Positions 15,449 to 24,689 are shown, counted from the stretch's first letter. The stretch is 64,000 nt of DNA from Chloroflexota bacterium (GCA_013204555.1 JABMNO010000047.1:50881-114880), one strand, 5' to 3'. Notes: generated from the letters alone by a model not told the origin. Numbers and translations: made by a program.

Positions 15449-16210
15449 ATGTCACCCGGTAAGTCAATCCTTGTCACCGGCGCCAGTGGGCTAATTGGGG
15501 GTCTGGCGGCGCGTGATCTTAGCTCTGATCACACCGTCACCGCGCTGAACAGGCGTGCGGTGGACGGAATCCCAACGACGCAGGCTGACCTGACCGATCT
15601 TGATGCCATCCGACCCGCGTTCGATGGGATCGACACCGTGGTCCATATGGCCGCCTACCTGGGACCCGACGTCGATAGCCACTTTTCAGTAAACGTCCGT
15701 GGCACATACAACGTGCTGGAGGCGGCGCGTCAGGCTGGAGTGAAGCGTGTGGTGTTTGGCAGCTCCGGCGCCACCACCAAGGGCCACGAAGACAACCCGA
15801 ATTTCACGGCTCTAATTGAGGCTCGCTGGGACGATGTGCCGGATAAGGTCGACTATCTCGACCACACCGCTCCTGTGCGTCCAGGCGGCGTCTACGGTGC
15901 AGTAAAAGTCGCGGGAGAGGCGCTTGGCCGGGCTTACTCCGATGAACATGGGCTGTCGGTCATCTGCATCCGAATTGGTCGAGTTATCGAAGAAGACCGC
16001 CCCGCCAGCGCGTGGCATGCGTCCGTCTACCTGAGCCACCGAGACATTGCTCAAGCCATCCGACGGTGCGTTGAGGCGCCCGACGATCTGAAGTTCGACA
16101 TCATCTACGCGGTCTCAGACAACAAGGGCCGATGGCGAGACATTGAGCACGCGCGCCAGTCAGTCGGCTACGTCCCGCAGGATGGCATCCGCGACTGGCC
16201 GCTCAAGTAA
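15449..16210 (+). CDS. NAD-dependent epimerase/dehydratase (extended SDR)
   Basis: 253 residues. The cofactor loop is TGASGLIGG (residues 9-17), HMAAYLG follows strand 4, and the catalytic motif is YGAVK (Tyr and Lys). GGGGAG... is a strong ribosome site upstream (GGGGAGAAAGATTTAA before ATG). At 253 residues it is shorter than sugar-nucleotide epimerases and resembles uronate dehydrogenase or small NAD(P)-dependent epimerase types. The sugar substrate is unknown. It stands alone between the CBS gene and the convergent kinase-like gene. Confidence 0.88.
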   Translation: MSPGKSILVTGASGLIGGLAARDLSSDHTVTALNRRAVDGIPTTQADLTDLDAIRPAFDGIDTVVHMAAYLGPDVDSHFSVNVRGTYNVLEAARQAGVKRVVFGSSGATTKGHEDNPNFTALIEARWDDVPDKVDYLDHTAPVRPGGVYGAVKVAGEALGRAYSDEHGLSVICIRIGRVIEEDRPASAWHASVYLSHRDIAQAIRRCVEAPDDLKFDIIYAVSDNKGRWRDIEHARQSVGYVPQDGIRDWPLK

Positions 16211-16254
16211 GCGTTAGGTTCAGGCGCCCCTCAAGGGCCTCAGGAAACCTGAAC

Positions 16255-16980
16255 CTACGCTAGCGCGACCCCTGAAATGTCGTTCCGGCCTCTCAGCGAG
16301 TGGACTATCTTCATGGCCACGATATCGACGTCACTCACCTGAGTTTTGATCGAAAGATCGTATAGCCCCTCATCATGCGGGTGAACGCTGTGGTAGTTCT
16401 GGAAGTAGGCCACCTGTGACTTTTCGCGTTCGCGAATCGCTTCCTCCGCTTCTTCCGGGCGCATGAACCCTTCACGGGTCATCACGCGCCAGATTCGATC
16501 GCGCATTGGAGCGAACAGGCCCACGTGGAGCGTCTCAGGGTGGTCCTGGAGTTCCACACAACCCGCGCGGTGAACAATAACGGCGTCACCACCCTCAGCA
16601 ACCTCGTGAATATGCTCAGACGTCGCCTTCGCAAGTGCGCTCGCCCTGATTGAGTGGGGGGTTGTCCTTGGGCCATCTGCGGACTCATCCCACGTCAGCG
16701 GGAGTGATTCACTCAGGAAGCTGCCGAAGTACGGATCACCGGCACTGGCTGAGAGTGCAAGGCTGTTCATGGCGCGCTCCGCAATTTCACGGAACCGATC
16801 TCCCCAGTTGTGCATGCGGTGCTCTTTTGCTTCCACCGCGGCCACCGTGGCGCCGACTCTTCTGGCGATGCCGGCAAGCAGAAGCCTGTCGTAGTAGTCC
16901 ACTCGCAAAGCCTCAGCGACCTTTCGGCCCACCTCCGGCGCTCCAGCCCCGATCTGACCATCAATAGTGATAACTGACAT
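16255..16980 (-). CDS. Cytidylate kinase-like family protein
   Basis: 241 residues from the ATG at 16980, preceded by CGGGAGG; a longer frame overlaps the TetR gene. The start MSVITIDGQIGAGAPEVGRK is the degenerate P-loop of the cytidylate-kinase-like family: the usual G-S-G position is kept but the Lys-Ser/Thr is replaced. AVIVHRAGCVELQ and the REREKSQVAYFQNYH helix match that family. Function is not established for these proteins. It is cotranscribed with the TetR gene 23 bp upstream and so probably under its control. Confidence 0.75.
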   Translation of the reverse strand: MSVITIDGQIGAGAPEVGRKVAEALRVDYYDRLLLAGIARRVGATVAAVEAKEHRMHNWGDRFREIAERAMNSLALSASAGDPYFGSFLSESLPLTWDESADGPRTTPHSIRASALAKATSEHIHEVAEGGDAVIVHRAGCVELQDHPETLHVGLFAPMRDRIWRVMTREGFMRPEEAEEAIREREKSQVAYFQNYHSVHPHDEGLYDLSIKTQVSDVDIVAMKIVHSLRGRNDISGVALA

Positions 16981-17003
16981 GACTCTAATACCTCCCGAGA
17001 AAG

Positions 17004-17630
17004 TTAGACCTGAACGGTCCTCGCAGCCACCGTATCCGCCTGGATACCGGCTTTGAATAGCTTCCACATCGCCGCACCCTTTTCTTCCAGCGGATGCAGC
17101 GACTCGTCGAATAGCCATCGTGTGACCGAGGCTTCGACCATTCCGAAAAACATCACCGCAGCGGCCTCACTATCGGCCGAAGCGTCTATTTCCGCAGCGT
17201 CTTGACCAGACTTGATAGTCTCTGCGACCAATTTCACGTAGTCGTCCACCAACCGGCGTGCAGCGCTCCGAACCTCCGGTACGCCAAACCGCAGCGCCTC
17301 AGAGATGATCACGAACGAAACGCCACGGCGTGCCTCTGCATAACTCAGATGAAGCTGGAGCATGTGCTCCAATTTCTCAAGGGCATTACGGTCAGTGCTC
17401 GTCGCTTCTGAGATAGCCGAGAACAGTGACTCCCCAATCTCAGCCACGAGCAACAACAAGATCTGGTCCTTGTTCTTCACGTGCTTGTAGAGGGCGGCTT
17501 CTGTCACGCCAACCCGGCCCGCAAGTTCATTCACTGTCAGCGACGCGAGTCCACCTTCAATGATGATGTCCCGTGCAGCCGCGGCAATCTGACGTTGCCT
17601 TGTCGCGTGATCCAACCGATGGGTTGCCAT
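17004..17630 (-). CDS. TetR/AcrR-family transcriptional regulator
   Basis: 208 residues. The N-terminal HTH is typical: RQRQIAAAARDIIIEGG, LTVNELAGRVGVTEAALYKHVKNKDQILL (within residues 11-55). The remaining helical domain binds a ligand not identifiable from sequence. A perfect 22-bp palindrome at 17676-17697 lies 46 bp upstream and overlaps a candidate promoter, so autoregulation is likely. It heads an operon with the kinase-like gene. Confidence 0.92.
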   Translation of the reverse strand: MATHRLDHATRQRQIAAAARDIIIEGGLASLTVNELAGRVGVTEAALYKHVKNKDQILLLLVAEIGESLFSAISEATSTDRNALEKLEHMLQLHLSYAEARRGVSFVIISEALRFGVPEVRSAARRLVDDYVKLVAETIKSGQDAAEIDASADSEAAAVMFFGMVEASVTRWLFDESLHPLEEKGAAMWKLFKAGIQADTVAARTVQV

Positions 17631-17655
17631 CGTAATTTCCGTTCATTCGCACTTG

Positions 17656-17684
17656 ATTATTCTCGAATGCGATCTGGTAAGTAA
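17656..17684 (-). promoter_or_regulatory. Candidate promoter of the TetR operon
   Basis: On the minus strand TTACTT (17679-17684) and AATAAT (17656-17661) are separated by 17 bp and face the TetR start at 17630. The -35 lies within the 22-bp palindrome, an arrangement that lets a bound repressor block RNA polymerase. Confidence 0.5.
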
Positions 17685-17697
17685 GCGCTTACTTACC
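17676..17697. promoter_or_regulatory. Perfect 22-bp palindrome, probable TetR operator
   Basis: GGTAAGTAAGC followed directly by its reverse complement GCTTACTTACC, with no mismatch. Position, symmetry and overlap with the candidate -35 make it the likely site of the TetR protein encoded at 17004-17630. The binding itself is inference. Confidence 0.8.
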
Positions 17698-17891
17698 GCG
17701 CATGGTAGCAGTGAAACTAACAATGCGCAATTAACTTCCGGTCATACACCCAAGCGTTGATCACGGGATGAAGCGAAAAGGGGCAGTACAGCGACTGTTG
17801 CCGCGCCGTATCCAGAACGTGCCTAACCTTTCTGGTTGCCATTCGTAACGGGCAATACAGCATTGGAAAAGCACCCCAAAATCGGTGGGTA

Positions 17892-19568
17892 CTACGATGT
17901 CCACGGTCCGGGCGCTATGCCTTCGATGTCAGTCTTCACGTCGATTACCGCGGGTCTGCCAGCGTTGAGGGCCTGATCCATTGCGCTGTCCAGTTCGCCT
18001 GGCTTTGTGACCGTGATTCCGAAGCAGCCCATCGCTTCCGCCATGGCAGCGAAGTCGGTCTCGCGGAGCTTCCACATGTGGTCTGAGCCTGGAAGCGCAC
18101 CACCATAAATTCTCTCGTTTAGGCCGCGCTCCTGATTTAGTGAGGCGTTGTTGTTAATCAGCGTCACTGTGTTGATGTTGTTGCGCAGTGCGGTCTCAAG
18201 TTCGGTCCAGTGGTACCAGACGCCTCCATCGCCAGTGAAGCAGATCACGGGTCGATCCGGGGCCGCCGCCTTTGCTCCGATCGCCGCCGGAATGCCCCAT
18301 CCCAGCGAACCGGCACAGCGGATGTACGACTGTTCTGGGCTCTTGAAATCGACCATTGTTCCGGTCCAGATGCCGGAGTGCCCGGTGTCTGAGACGAGGA
18401 TCGAGTTACCCGGCAGCAGGTCGCTAAGTTCTTTGCACAGACGCTCCGGTCGCATTGGAACGGCATCAGAATTTGCGTGAGTTTCAACACTGGCGCGCCA
18501 GTTGCTGACCAGCTCCTGAACGTGACCGACCCAGGTGGATCGTGACTCACTGGGAGTCACATCTATGTTGAGAAGAATCTTCCTGAGAGATGCCTTCACG
18601 TCACCTTGCATTCCAACTGAGATTGGGTAGGAACGCCCCAACTCTGCCGGGTTGATGTCCAGTTGGACGACTCGGACGCCCTGCCTTGGAACGGTCCAGT
18701 CGTTGGTTACCTGGCCGCCAGTGTGGCTACCAATGTAGAAGATGAGATCAGCCTCGCTCACGGCACGGTTGGCGCACTCTCGTGAATACGATCCGGGAGT
18801 TCCGACTGCGAGAGGGTGGTCCGCCGGGAACGTCTCTTTGGCGTTGAGCGCAGTGGCGACGGGTATCTGGAGCGCTTCAGCAAGCTCGATCAATTCCACT
18901 CGCGCACCTGAGGTCTTTACGCCTCCACCGGCGACGATGATTGGTCTCTCTGCATTCGCTAGCTCTTTGATAGCGGCGCGCACGGAGTCGACATCAGGCT
19001 CAGGGCGGAACGCGGGTGTTTCAATGAACGCGTCCTCCACAACCACTTCCATATCCATCTTGCTGCCGGTAATTGTTCCGCCAGCAATTCCGCTCAGATC
19101 GAGGTGAGATGGACCGGGAGTGCCGGATGTTGCCTCCCGGAATGCCTGCCGTAGAAATATTGGGAGCTCTTCAACGCTGTCTACCATCACGTTGTACTTG
19201 GTTGTGGCGTTGAACGGGTCTGTGTGATCAACCTCTTGGTAGGCGTTCCGGTGCTGCTGATTTTGGGTCAGTCGACCTGTGAGAGCTACAACCGGTGAAC
19301 AGCCAAGATAGGCGTCCTGCAACGCAGCAGCGAGGTTCGCCGCCCCAACCGACTGTGCTCCACAGACGCCGGCACGACCGCTGACCCTGCCGTAGCCATC
19401 GGCCATGTAGGCCACACCCTTTTCGCTGTGACCCATCACTCTCTGGATGCCAAGCCGCTCAAGATCGGGCATGGACTCGGGGATGATCACTGGCATCAGG
19501 AAGAAGTGCGTAACGCCGTATCCGTGCATGGTTTCGGCTATGAATCGGGCGCCGGTCATGAGTGGCAT
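17892..19568 (-). CDS. Thiamine-pyrophosphate enzyme, acetolactate synthase-like
   Basis: 558 residues from the ATG at 19568, chosen for AGGAG 10 bp upstream. Three-domain layout of the family: N-terminal Pyr domain with GVTHFFLMP and HSEKGVAYMADGYGRVSG (the catalytic Glu), a central domain with PIIVAGGGVK, and a C-terminal PP domain with the TPP-Mg motif GDGGVWYHWTELETAL to NNIN and LINNNASLNQ. It makes or breaks bonds next to a 2-keto acid (ALS, benzoylformate decarboxylase, oxalyl-CoA decarboxylase and similar). Nothing nearby is an ALS small subunit, so a catabolic role is more likely. Confidence 0.88.
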   Translation of the reverse strand: MPLMTGARFIAETMHGYGVTHFFLMPVIIPESMPDLERLGIQRVMGHSEKGVAYMADGYGRVSGRAGVCGAQSVGAANLAAALQDAYLGCSPVVALTGRLTQNQQHRNAYQEVDHTDPFNATTKYNVMVDSVEELPIFLRQAFREATSGTPGPSHLDLSGIAGGTITGSKMDMEVVVEDAFIETPAFRPEPDVDSVRAAIKELANAERPIIVAGGGVKTSGARVELIELAEALQIPVATALNAKETFPADHPLAVGTPGSYSRECANRAVSEADLIFYIGSHTGGQVTNDWTVPRQGVRVVQLDINPAELGRSYPISVGMQGDVKASLRKILLNIDVTPSESRSTWVGHVQELVSNWRASVETHANSDAVPMRPERLCKELSDLLPGNSILVSDTGHSGIWTGTMVDFKSPEQSYIRCAGSLGWGIPAAIGAKAAAPDRPVICFTGDGGVWYHWTELETALRNNINTVTLINNNASLNQERGLNERIYGGALPGSDHMWKLRETDFAAMAEAMGCFGITVTKPGELDSAMDQALNAGRPAVIDVKTDIEGIAPGPWTS

Positions 19569-19921
19569 TGGGCAATATCTCCTGTTGCGGGCTCTATCGT
19601 GCTCTGGAAAGGGCATTAGACCATATAACCATTGCCATGGGGGCAATTTAGAGCAGCCAGAACCAGCGCGTTGTGAGATATGTCGTTCAGCTCAAGCGAA
19701 TTGGTGACAACGAGATGAAGAGGTTGAATCCGCCATCTGAAAATTGATCCGACGCATTCCTCAATAACTCATGCAAAAGTCGTCGATATCCAGAGAAAAA
19801 TCGGCCCACAAAATATTGTAAATCGCTTAGCATCCTCACAATTTCAAGGTTCAGACGCTGGACGCTCGTACACCGTCCGCAACATGACCGCCGGTGGACG
19901 CCGTCGGATCGGAGCACACTA
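19569..19921. other. Divergent intergenic region, nothing recognised
   Basis: About 350 bp between the divergent TPP-enzyme and GMC-oxidoreductase genes. It must carry both promoters, but I see no convincing -35/-10 pair, hairpin or conserved repeat. Confidence 0.5.
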
Positions 19922-21490
19922 ATGCGCTATGACTACATTGTGATTGGAGCCGGTTCAGCCGGTTCGATACTAGCTACAAGATTGACAGAAGACCCCGGTG
20001 TATCGGTGCTGCTCCTGGAGGCCGGTCCAGACTACCCGGTGGTCGACGATCTCCCGGACGAGGTCAAGTACGGGTACGCCACAGGTACTGAAATCGCCAC
20101 GAGTGACCACAACTGGCAGTTCACAGCGCGCGCAACTGACGCGGCGCCTGAGATGCTTGTGCCCAGAGGCAGGGTCACGGGGGGATCAAGTGCCATCAAC
20201 GGCCAGATCTTCTTGCGCGGCATGCCCGGTGACTATGACGATTGGGGTAGCCGAGGTAACGATAAGTGGAGCTACAACCAGATAGCCCCGTATTTCAACA
20301 AGATGGAAACGGATATGACGTACCGGGACAATCCCGGCGACTTCCACGGTTCCGAAGGCCCGATCGTCTGTCATCGATTTGCCCGTGATACCTGGCTTCC
20401 CGGTTCTGTGGCGTTTGAAAAGGCCGCACTGGCCGCGGGATTCCCTGCTTGCGAGGATGTTAATGCGCCTGACTCAGAAGGCATTGGCGCGATGGCGCTC
20501 AACAACCCCAACGGCATTCGCTGGTCAACAAACATTGGATATCTGGGCCTCTCGCGACATCGTCTCAATCTGACGATCCGCGCTGACGTTTCCGTGAAAC
20601 GAGTCTTGTTCGATCACAGCGGACCTACTCCGAGAGCTACCGGCGTCGAAGCAATTTCTGGCGATGAAACGTTTGAAATTGAGGCGAACGAGGTGATCCT
20701 GAGCGCAGGCGCTATCGCGTCGCCGCAACTGCTGATGCTTTCAGGTATTGGCCCGTCGGCGCATCTTCAGGAGCACGGTATTCCAACCGTGGTTGACTCT
20801 CCCGGCGTAGGCCAAAACCTTCGAGACCACCCAATCGTTCAGGTTCAGTGGGCCACGAAGCCAGAGATCGAACACGACATCATGGGACCGCGCGCCCAGT
20901 TGACGCTGCGGTACACGGCCAATAACTCAGATGTGAAGAACGACATGATCGTCTATTTCGCGGCCGTTGCGAGCGAGCGGCCTGACCGGGGTGGTCTGCG
21001 CACAGAGCCATTCGGGATCGCCGCGACGCTGGGCCTAAATCTGGCGCTTGGGCACGGTGAATTGAAGCTCAACTCCGGCGACTATCGTGATCAGCCGAAT
21101 CTCAACTACAACTATTTTGAGGAAGAAGAAGACATACGCCGGGTGCGCGAAGGCATTCGGATGCTGGTTGACTATGAAAACCACCCGGAGATTGAGGAAC
21201 TGGTCGATTACCGGCGGACGCCAGTCGATTCGGACCTCGAATCTGACGAAACGCTCAACGCGTGGATTCGCCGGGACGTTACAACCGGCCATCACGTTTC
21301 ATGCACCGTGAAGATGGGACCAGACAGCGATCCAATGGCCGTAGTCGATCAGTTTGGCAATGTGAAAGGCGTCAACGGCCTGCGCGTTGTGGACGCTTCG
21401 ATCATGCCCGACTGCGTCCGCGCCAACACTAACGTAACGGTGATGGCTATTGGTGAGCGAATGTCTGATCTGATCAAAGAGGGCGGTTAG
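19922..21490 (+). CDS. GMC-family oxidoreductase (choline dehydrogenase-like)
   Basis: 522 residues. The N-terminus has the FAD dinucleotide fold YIVIGAGSAGSILATRL followed by LLLEAG. PRGRVTGGSSAINGQIFLRG is GMC signature 1, and GAIASPQLLMLSGIGP is signature 2. The catalytic His block is GHHVSCTVKMGP, and the end VRANTNVTVMAIGERMSDLI is typical. It oxidises an alcohol with FAD. The substrate is unknown; no partner cytochrome is encoded next to it. No signal peptide is seen. Confidence 0.92.
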   Translation: MRYDYIVIGAGSAGSILATRLTEDPGVSVLLLEAGPDYPVVDDLPDEVKYGYATGTEIATSDHNWQFTARATDAAPEMLVPRGRVTGGSSAINGQIFLRGMPGDYDDWGSRGNDKWSYNQIAPYFNKMETDMTYRDNPGDFHGSEGPIVCHRFARDTWLPGSVAFEKAALAAGFPACEDVNAPDSEGIGAMALNNPNGIRWSTNIGYLGLSRHRLNLTIRADVSVKRVLFDHSGPTPRATGVEAISGDETFEIEANEVILSAGAIASPQLLMLSGIGPSAHLQEHGIPTVVDSPGVGQNLRDHPIVQVQWATKPEIEHDIMGPRAQLTLRYTANNSDVKNDMIVYFAAVASERPDRGGLRTEPFGIAATLGLNLALGHGELKLNSGDYRDQPNLNYNYFEEEEDIRRVREGIRMLVDYENHPEIEELVDYRRTPVDSDLESDETLNAWIRRDVTTGHHVSCTVKMGPDSDPMAVVDQFGNVKGVNGLRVVDASIMPDCVRANTNVTVMAIGERMSDLIKEGG

Positions 21491-21712
21491 ACCGCGGTCT
21501 CCGGAGTTTGCCGAAAGGGGCCCTTCGAAAGCCTTAGGAAACCCCTTCTAGCGTGGCCGCGATCCAGGTAGCGGTGGGGCTTGCCCCACTCATGGTCACA
21601 TGCGCCGCTCGCGATTCGATGTGACCCGTGCGAATAGTCACCGTGGGCCGGGCCCTTCGACCGGGCTCAGGAGAACGAGGCTCGGCGGATACCCGGTCGC
21701 GTCACCCTGCCC
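21491..21712. repeat. Intergenic region with palindromic repeats
   Basis: Holds a GTGGGGCTTGCCCCAC palindrome (near 21573) and a GGGCCCTTCGACC to GGGCTCAGGAGAACGAGG element (about 21651-21682), related to the CCTGAGGCCCTCGAAGGGC repeats found elsewhere. A related element at 21518-21546 reads GGGCCCTTCGAAAGCCTTAG. It lies between convergent genes, so one may act as a terminator. Confidence 0.6.
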
Positions 21713-22642
21713 CTAATGCCGGTGAATGTGCGGACGGCCCTCGGGATCTGCGGGCACGTCGGCGCTGGCGTGAACATGGGCGTGCCAGTCATACGTCTGT
21801 AGCTCGTCGGTCATGGTGACTTTGCCGTCGTAGATCTCGTTGATCTCTTGGATGCCTTTTACACGGCCTTCTGGCGATGAGAGGTCTGGCCCGACGTGTA
21901 CGAGGAACATCTCACCTACTCCGGCTTCGGCTGCCACCTCGGCGGCGCCCAAAGTGCCGGTCTGGCCCCACGCGATGCCGCGTTTTTCGAGGTTCGAGTC
22001 GAAGTTGCCGCACATGGTGACGAGGGCGTCTGCGCCGCGTGCAAGGTCGACAACCTTCTCGCATGGCTGGGTGTCGCCGGTGAAGACGATGGACCCTTCT
22101 TCGGTATCGAGCCGGTATGCGAGCGAATCGTGGAACGGCTCTACGTGCTCAGCGGGAGCCGCCGTGACTTCGAAGTCGTTGCCGGTGAAGACGGTTCCGG
22201 GGCCTACATCATGTGCCGCTACGTTCATGTTTGGACGAGGGAGTGTGCCGCCGCGGAGTTCGAACATGGCTTTGCTGAGCGGGTGATTCTGGCGGGCGTT
22301 CAGGTCGTATGCGAACGCACCGTCCTCGCCAACCAAACGCTCTGTGATCGACTCCGTGTTGTTGGGGCCGAATACGTTGAGCGTGTTCTCTTTGCCGATG
22401 CTCTCATCCCAGCGCGTCATGAGGAGGCAGGGGTAGTCGACATCGTGGTCGAAGTGGTGGTGGGTGAAGAAGAGGTAGTCGATATCCAGCGGATGCAGAC
22501 CCGCCTGCACCATCTTGTAGGTGGCGGCGGGTCCGCAGTCGAACATGATCTTGCGCCCGCCAACGTCCACGATGTGAGCGGAGCCGAATCGCGCCATGGT
22601 GGGTCTGGGTCCGCCGGACCCTAGTACGTGTAGCTTCGCCAA
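21713..22642 (-). CDS. MBL-fold metallo-hydrolase
   Basis: 309 residues of the ribonuclease Z-like metallo-beta-lactamase type. The metal motif HHHFDHD is at 61-67 (H-x-H-x-D-H), and DTEEGSIVFTGDTQP supplies the second metal Asp. HVGPDL near the end is the third site. Start at ATG 22642 gives LHVLGSGGPRPTMARFGSA, typical of this group. The C-terminus is unusual, with many histidines (WHAHVHAS and a final PHIHRH), which may bind extra metal. The substrate is unknown. Confidence 0.88.
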   Translation of the reverse strand: MAKLHVLGSGGPRPTMARFGSAHIVDVGGRKIMFDCGPAATYKMVQAGLHPLDIDYLFFTHHHFDHDVDYPCLLMTRWDESIGKENTLNVFGPNNTESITERLVGEDGAFAYDLNARQNHPLSKAMFELRGGTLPRPNMNVAAHDVGPGTVFTGNDFEVTAAPAEHVEPFHDSLAYRLDTEEGSIVFTGDTQPCEKVVDLARGADALVTMCGNFDSNLEKRGIAWGQTGTLGAAEVAAEAGVGEMFLVHVGPDLSSPEGRVKGIQEINEIYDGKVTMTDELQTYDWHAHVHASADVPADPEGRPHIHRH

Positions 22643-22693
22643 GATTGGTACTCCCGTTTCTGGTGTGCGAGGCGCAATCCTACGATGAATGGG

Positions 22694-23050
22694 CTACGAG
22701 AATTCGATCAGCGAGCGTTGGTGTTGAATCCCAGTGAGTAGTATCACCGTTGAGAACGTCGTCAACACCATCACGGGGCCCATGACGACGATCACTCCTG
22801 CAAATGAGACAGGAATAGCTATGCCGCTGAGAACCGTTGCGATTCTGAATGCTGAGTTTGAGACTGGCTTGTTCTTTACCAGATAGACCGAGACGAAAAC
22901 GAGCGTGGCGTAGACGAGCGCCCATGCGAGTGGGATCGCCCACGCCGCGATGTCGTGGTCACCACCATCTGAGATGGCGAAGAATGTGATGAAGGCCACA
23001 GCAGCTGTAGCTATTACGGTTGCCTGAATTACCGCGAATCTTACGTACAT
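22694..23050 (-). CDS. Small membrane protein, four predicted helices
   Basis: 118 residues, almost wholly hydrophobic: about four membrane spans (ATVIATAAVAFITFFAI, AAWAIPLAWALVYATLVFVSVYLV without the flanks, IATVLSGIAIPVSFAGVIVV and MVLTTFSTVILLTG). Little soluble sequence and no recognised motif. It could be a subunit of a transporter or a stress-related integral protein; no function is assigned. It is upstream of the MBL gene on the same strand with a 51-bp gap. Confidence 0.65.
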   Translation of the reverse strand: MYVRFAVIQATVIATAAVAFITFFAISDGGDHDIAAWAIPLAWALVYATLVFVSVYLVKNKPVSNSAFRIATVLSGIAIPVSFAGVIVVMGPVMVLTTFSTVILLTGIQHQRSLIEFS

Positions 23051-23381
23051 GTTTGTAGCTTACGTGAAGTTTTCGATAACGCGATGAGATTACATTAGTC
23101 GCCCTGAGGAGGGAGGCTTTGGGACCGACGTGAGGGTCTCATCCCCCGGTTTTGGGTGGAGCGTCGGCTCAATCAAGTATGAGCGGACGTCGGCAGACCG
23201 AAGATGAGGTCCTCACGCCTCGCGGAGCCGAGGCTCAGGGTGATGGATCTGGCGTGTGCGATGCACGAGACGTTTGGCGCGCCAACCCCGCATCATCGTT
23301 CCTTCCACGCTTGCGCCTGCCCGCGTAATAAGGCAATCTTCACGGGTTCCACCCGTAATCGCACTGGAGTGACTTCACCGC
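23051..23381. repeat. Intergenic region with two family B repeats in inverted orientation
   Basis: Copies of family B at 23098-23143 (CGCCCTGAGGAGGGAGGCTT, GACGTGAGGGTCTCATC) and, reversed, at 23203-23244 (GATGAGGTCCTCACGCC). They could pair to form a long stem. The rest carries no gene I can support. Confidence 0.65.
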
Positions 23382-24689
23382 ATGGCAAACGACCCCGCTC
23401 GCAAACCTAATATTCTGTTGATCATGTCTGACGACCTTGGCTATGAGGCCATTGGCGCCAACGGGTGCACTTCGTACGCAACGCCGCGGCTCGATCAATT
23501 GGCGGAGACCGGCATTCGGTTCGATGATGCTCACGTAATGCCGCTGTGTACGCCGACGCGTGTTTCGCTGATGACTGGCAAGTACAACTTCCGGAACTAC
23601 ATTGGGTTTGGGCTGCTGGACCCCAATGAGGTGACGATGGGCCACATCTTCAGCCAGACGGGCTACAAGACCTGCATCTCAGGCAAGTGGCAGCTCTACT
23701 CATACAACCCGCCTAACGAGATGCCAGAGGAGCGCAACAAAGGCCAGCGTATTGAAGATGCCGGGTTCGATGAGTTCAATGTCTGGCACGCGCATCAGAC
23801 GGAAGAGAAAGGTTCTCGGTACAAAGACCCAATCGTCTACCAGAACGGCAAGTATCTTGAGAACACGAAGGGCATGTACGGCGAGGACATCTTCGCCGAC
23901 TACATCAACGACTTCGTCGAACGGAACCAGAATGATCCGTGGTTCGTGTACTGGCCAATGGCGCTCACGCACCGTCCGATGGAGCCGACGCCGGATAGCC
24001 CTGAGTTTGATGATTTTGATCCGCCGTCTAACCAGACACTTGGCGGAGGAACCTGGGACGAGCTCGAGGGCTGGCCGGACGACGAGAAGTTCTACAAGGA
24101 CATGGTGGAGTACCACGACAAGGTGATTGGTCGAGTGGTCGACAAGCTTGAAGAGTTGGGCCAGCGCGAGAACACCTTGATCATTTATCTGGGTGATAAC
24201 GGCTCGCCGGTGGAAGTCTGCTCGATTCGCCATCACCACGACCCGGTATGCGGCGGGAAGGGTCTGACCGTTGACCGAGGCACACACGTGCCGCTCATCT
24301 GCAACTGGCCCGGTACCATCCCGGTCGGCTCAGTGAACGATGATCTGATCGATTGCTGTGACTACCTGCCTACGATGCTTGAGGCCGCCGGAGTTCCGGC
24401 GCCCGATGGCTACTACATGGACGGGCGAACGTTCCTACCGCAGCTCATGGGTCGATCTGGCGATCCAAGAGACTGGATCTACTTCCACTTCGCTCCGGGC
24501 GGGAGGAACCAACGACCACCGGCCCGTTTCGTCCGAGGGAAGCAGTGGAAGCTCTATGACGATGGACGCCTGTTCGATATCAAAGCCGATAACGAAGAGG
24601 AGAACGTGTTCTTGCCTGACTCAGACGACGCCGAGCGGAAAGCCGTTCGAGCAAAGTTGGAGCCGGTGATTGCGCAGATGGTGAAGTAA
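23382..24689 (+). CDS. Sulfatase (type I, arylsulfatase-like)
   Basis: 435 residues. NILLIMSDDLGYEAIG carries the metal-binding Asp17 and Asp18; C-T-P-T-R (Cys56, Pro58, Arg60, in PLCTPTRVSLMTGKY) is the formylglycine motif. YLGDNGSP supplies the other metal ligands. It is a distant relative of the sulfatase at 5260 and shares only the family motifs. The Cys is a likely substrate of the FGE at 13878. No signal peptide is seen. Its stop codon directly abuts the start of the aldehyde dehydrogenase, so the two are a pair in one operon. Confidence 0.92.
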   Translation: MANDPARKPNILLIMSDDLGYEAIGANGCTSYATPRLDQLAETGIRFDDAHVMPLCTPTRVSLMTGKYNFRNYIGFGLLDPNEVTMGHIFSQTGYKTCISGKWQLYSYNPPNEMPEERNKGQRIEDAGFDEFNVWHAHQTEEKGSRYKDPIVYQNGKYLENTKGMYGEDIFADYINDFVERNQNDPWFVYWPMALTHRPMEPTPDSPEFDDFDPPSNQTLGGGTWDELEGWPDDEKFYKDMVEYHDKVIGRVVDKLEELGQRENTLIIYLGDNGSPVEVCSIRHHHDPVCGGKGLTVDRGTHVPLICNWPGTIPVGSVNDDLIDCCDYLPTMLEAAGVPAPDGYYMDGRTFLPQLMGRSGDPRDWIYFHFAPGGRNQRPPARFVRGKQWKLYDDGRLFDIKADNEEENVFLPDSDDAERKAVRAKLEPVIAQMVK

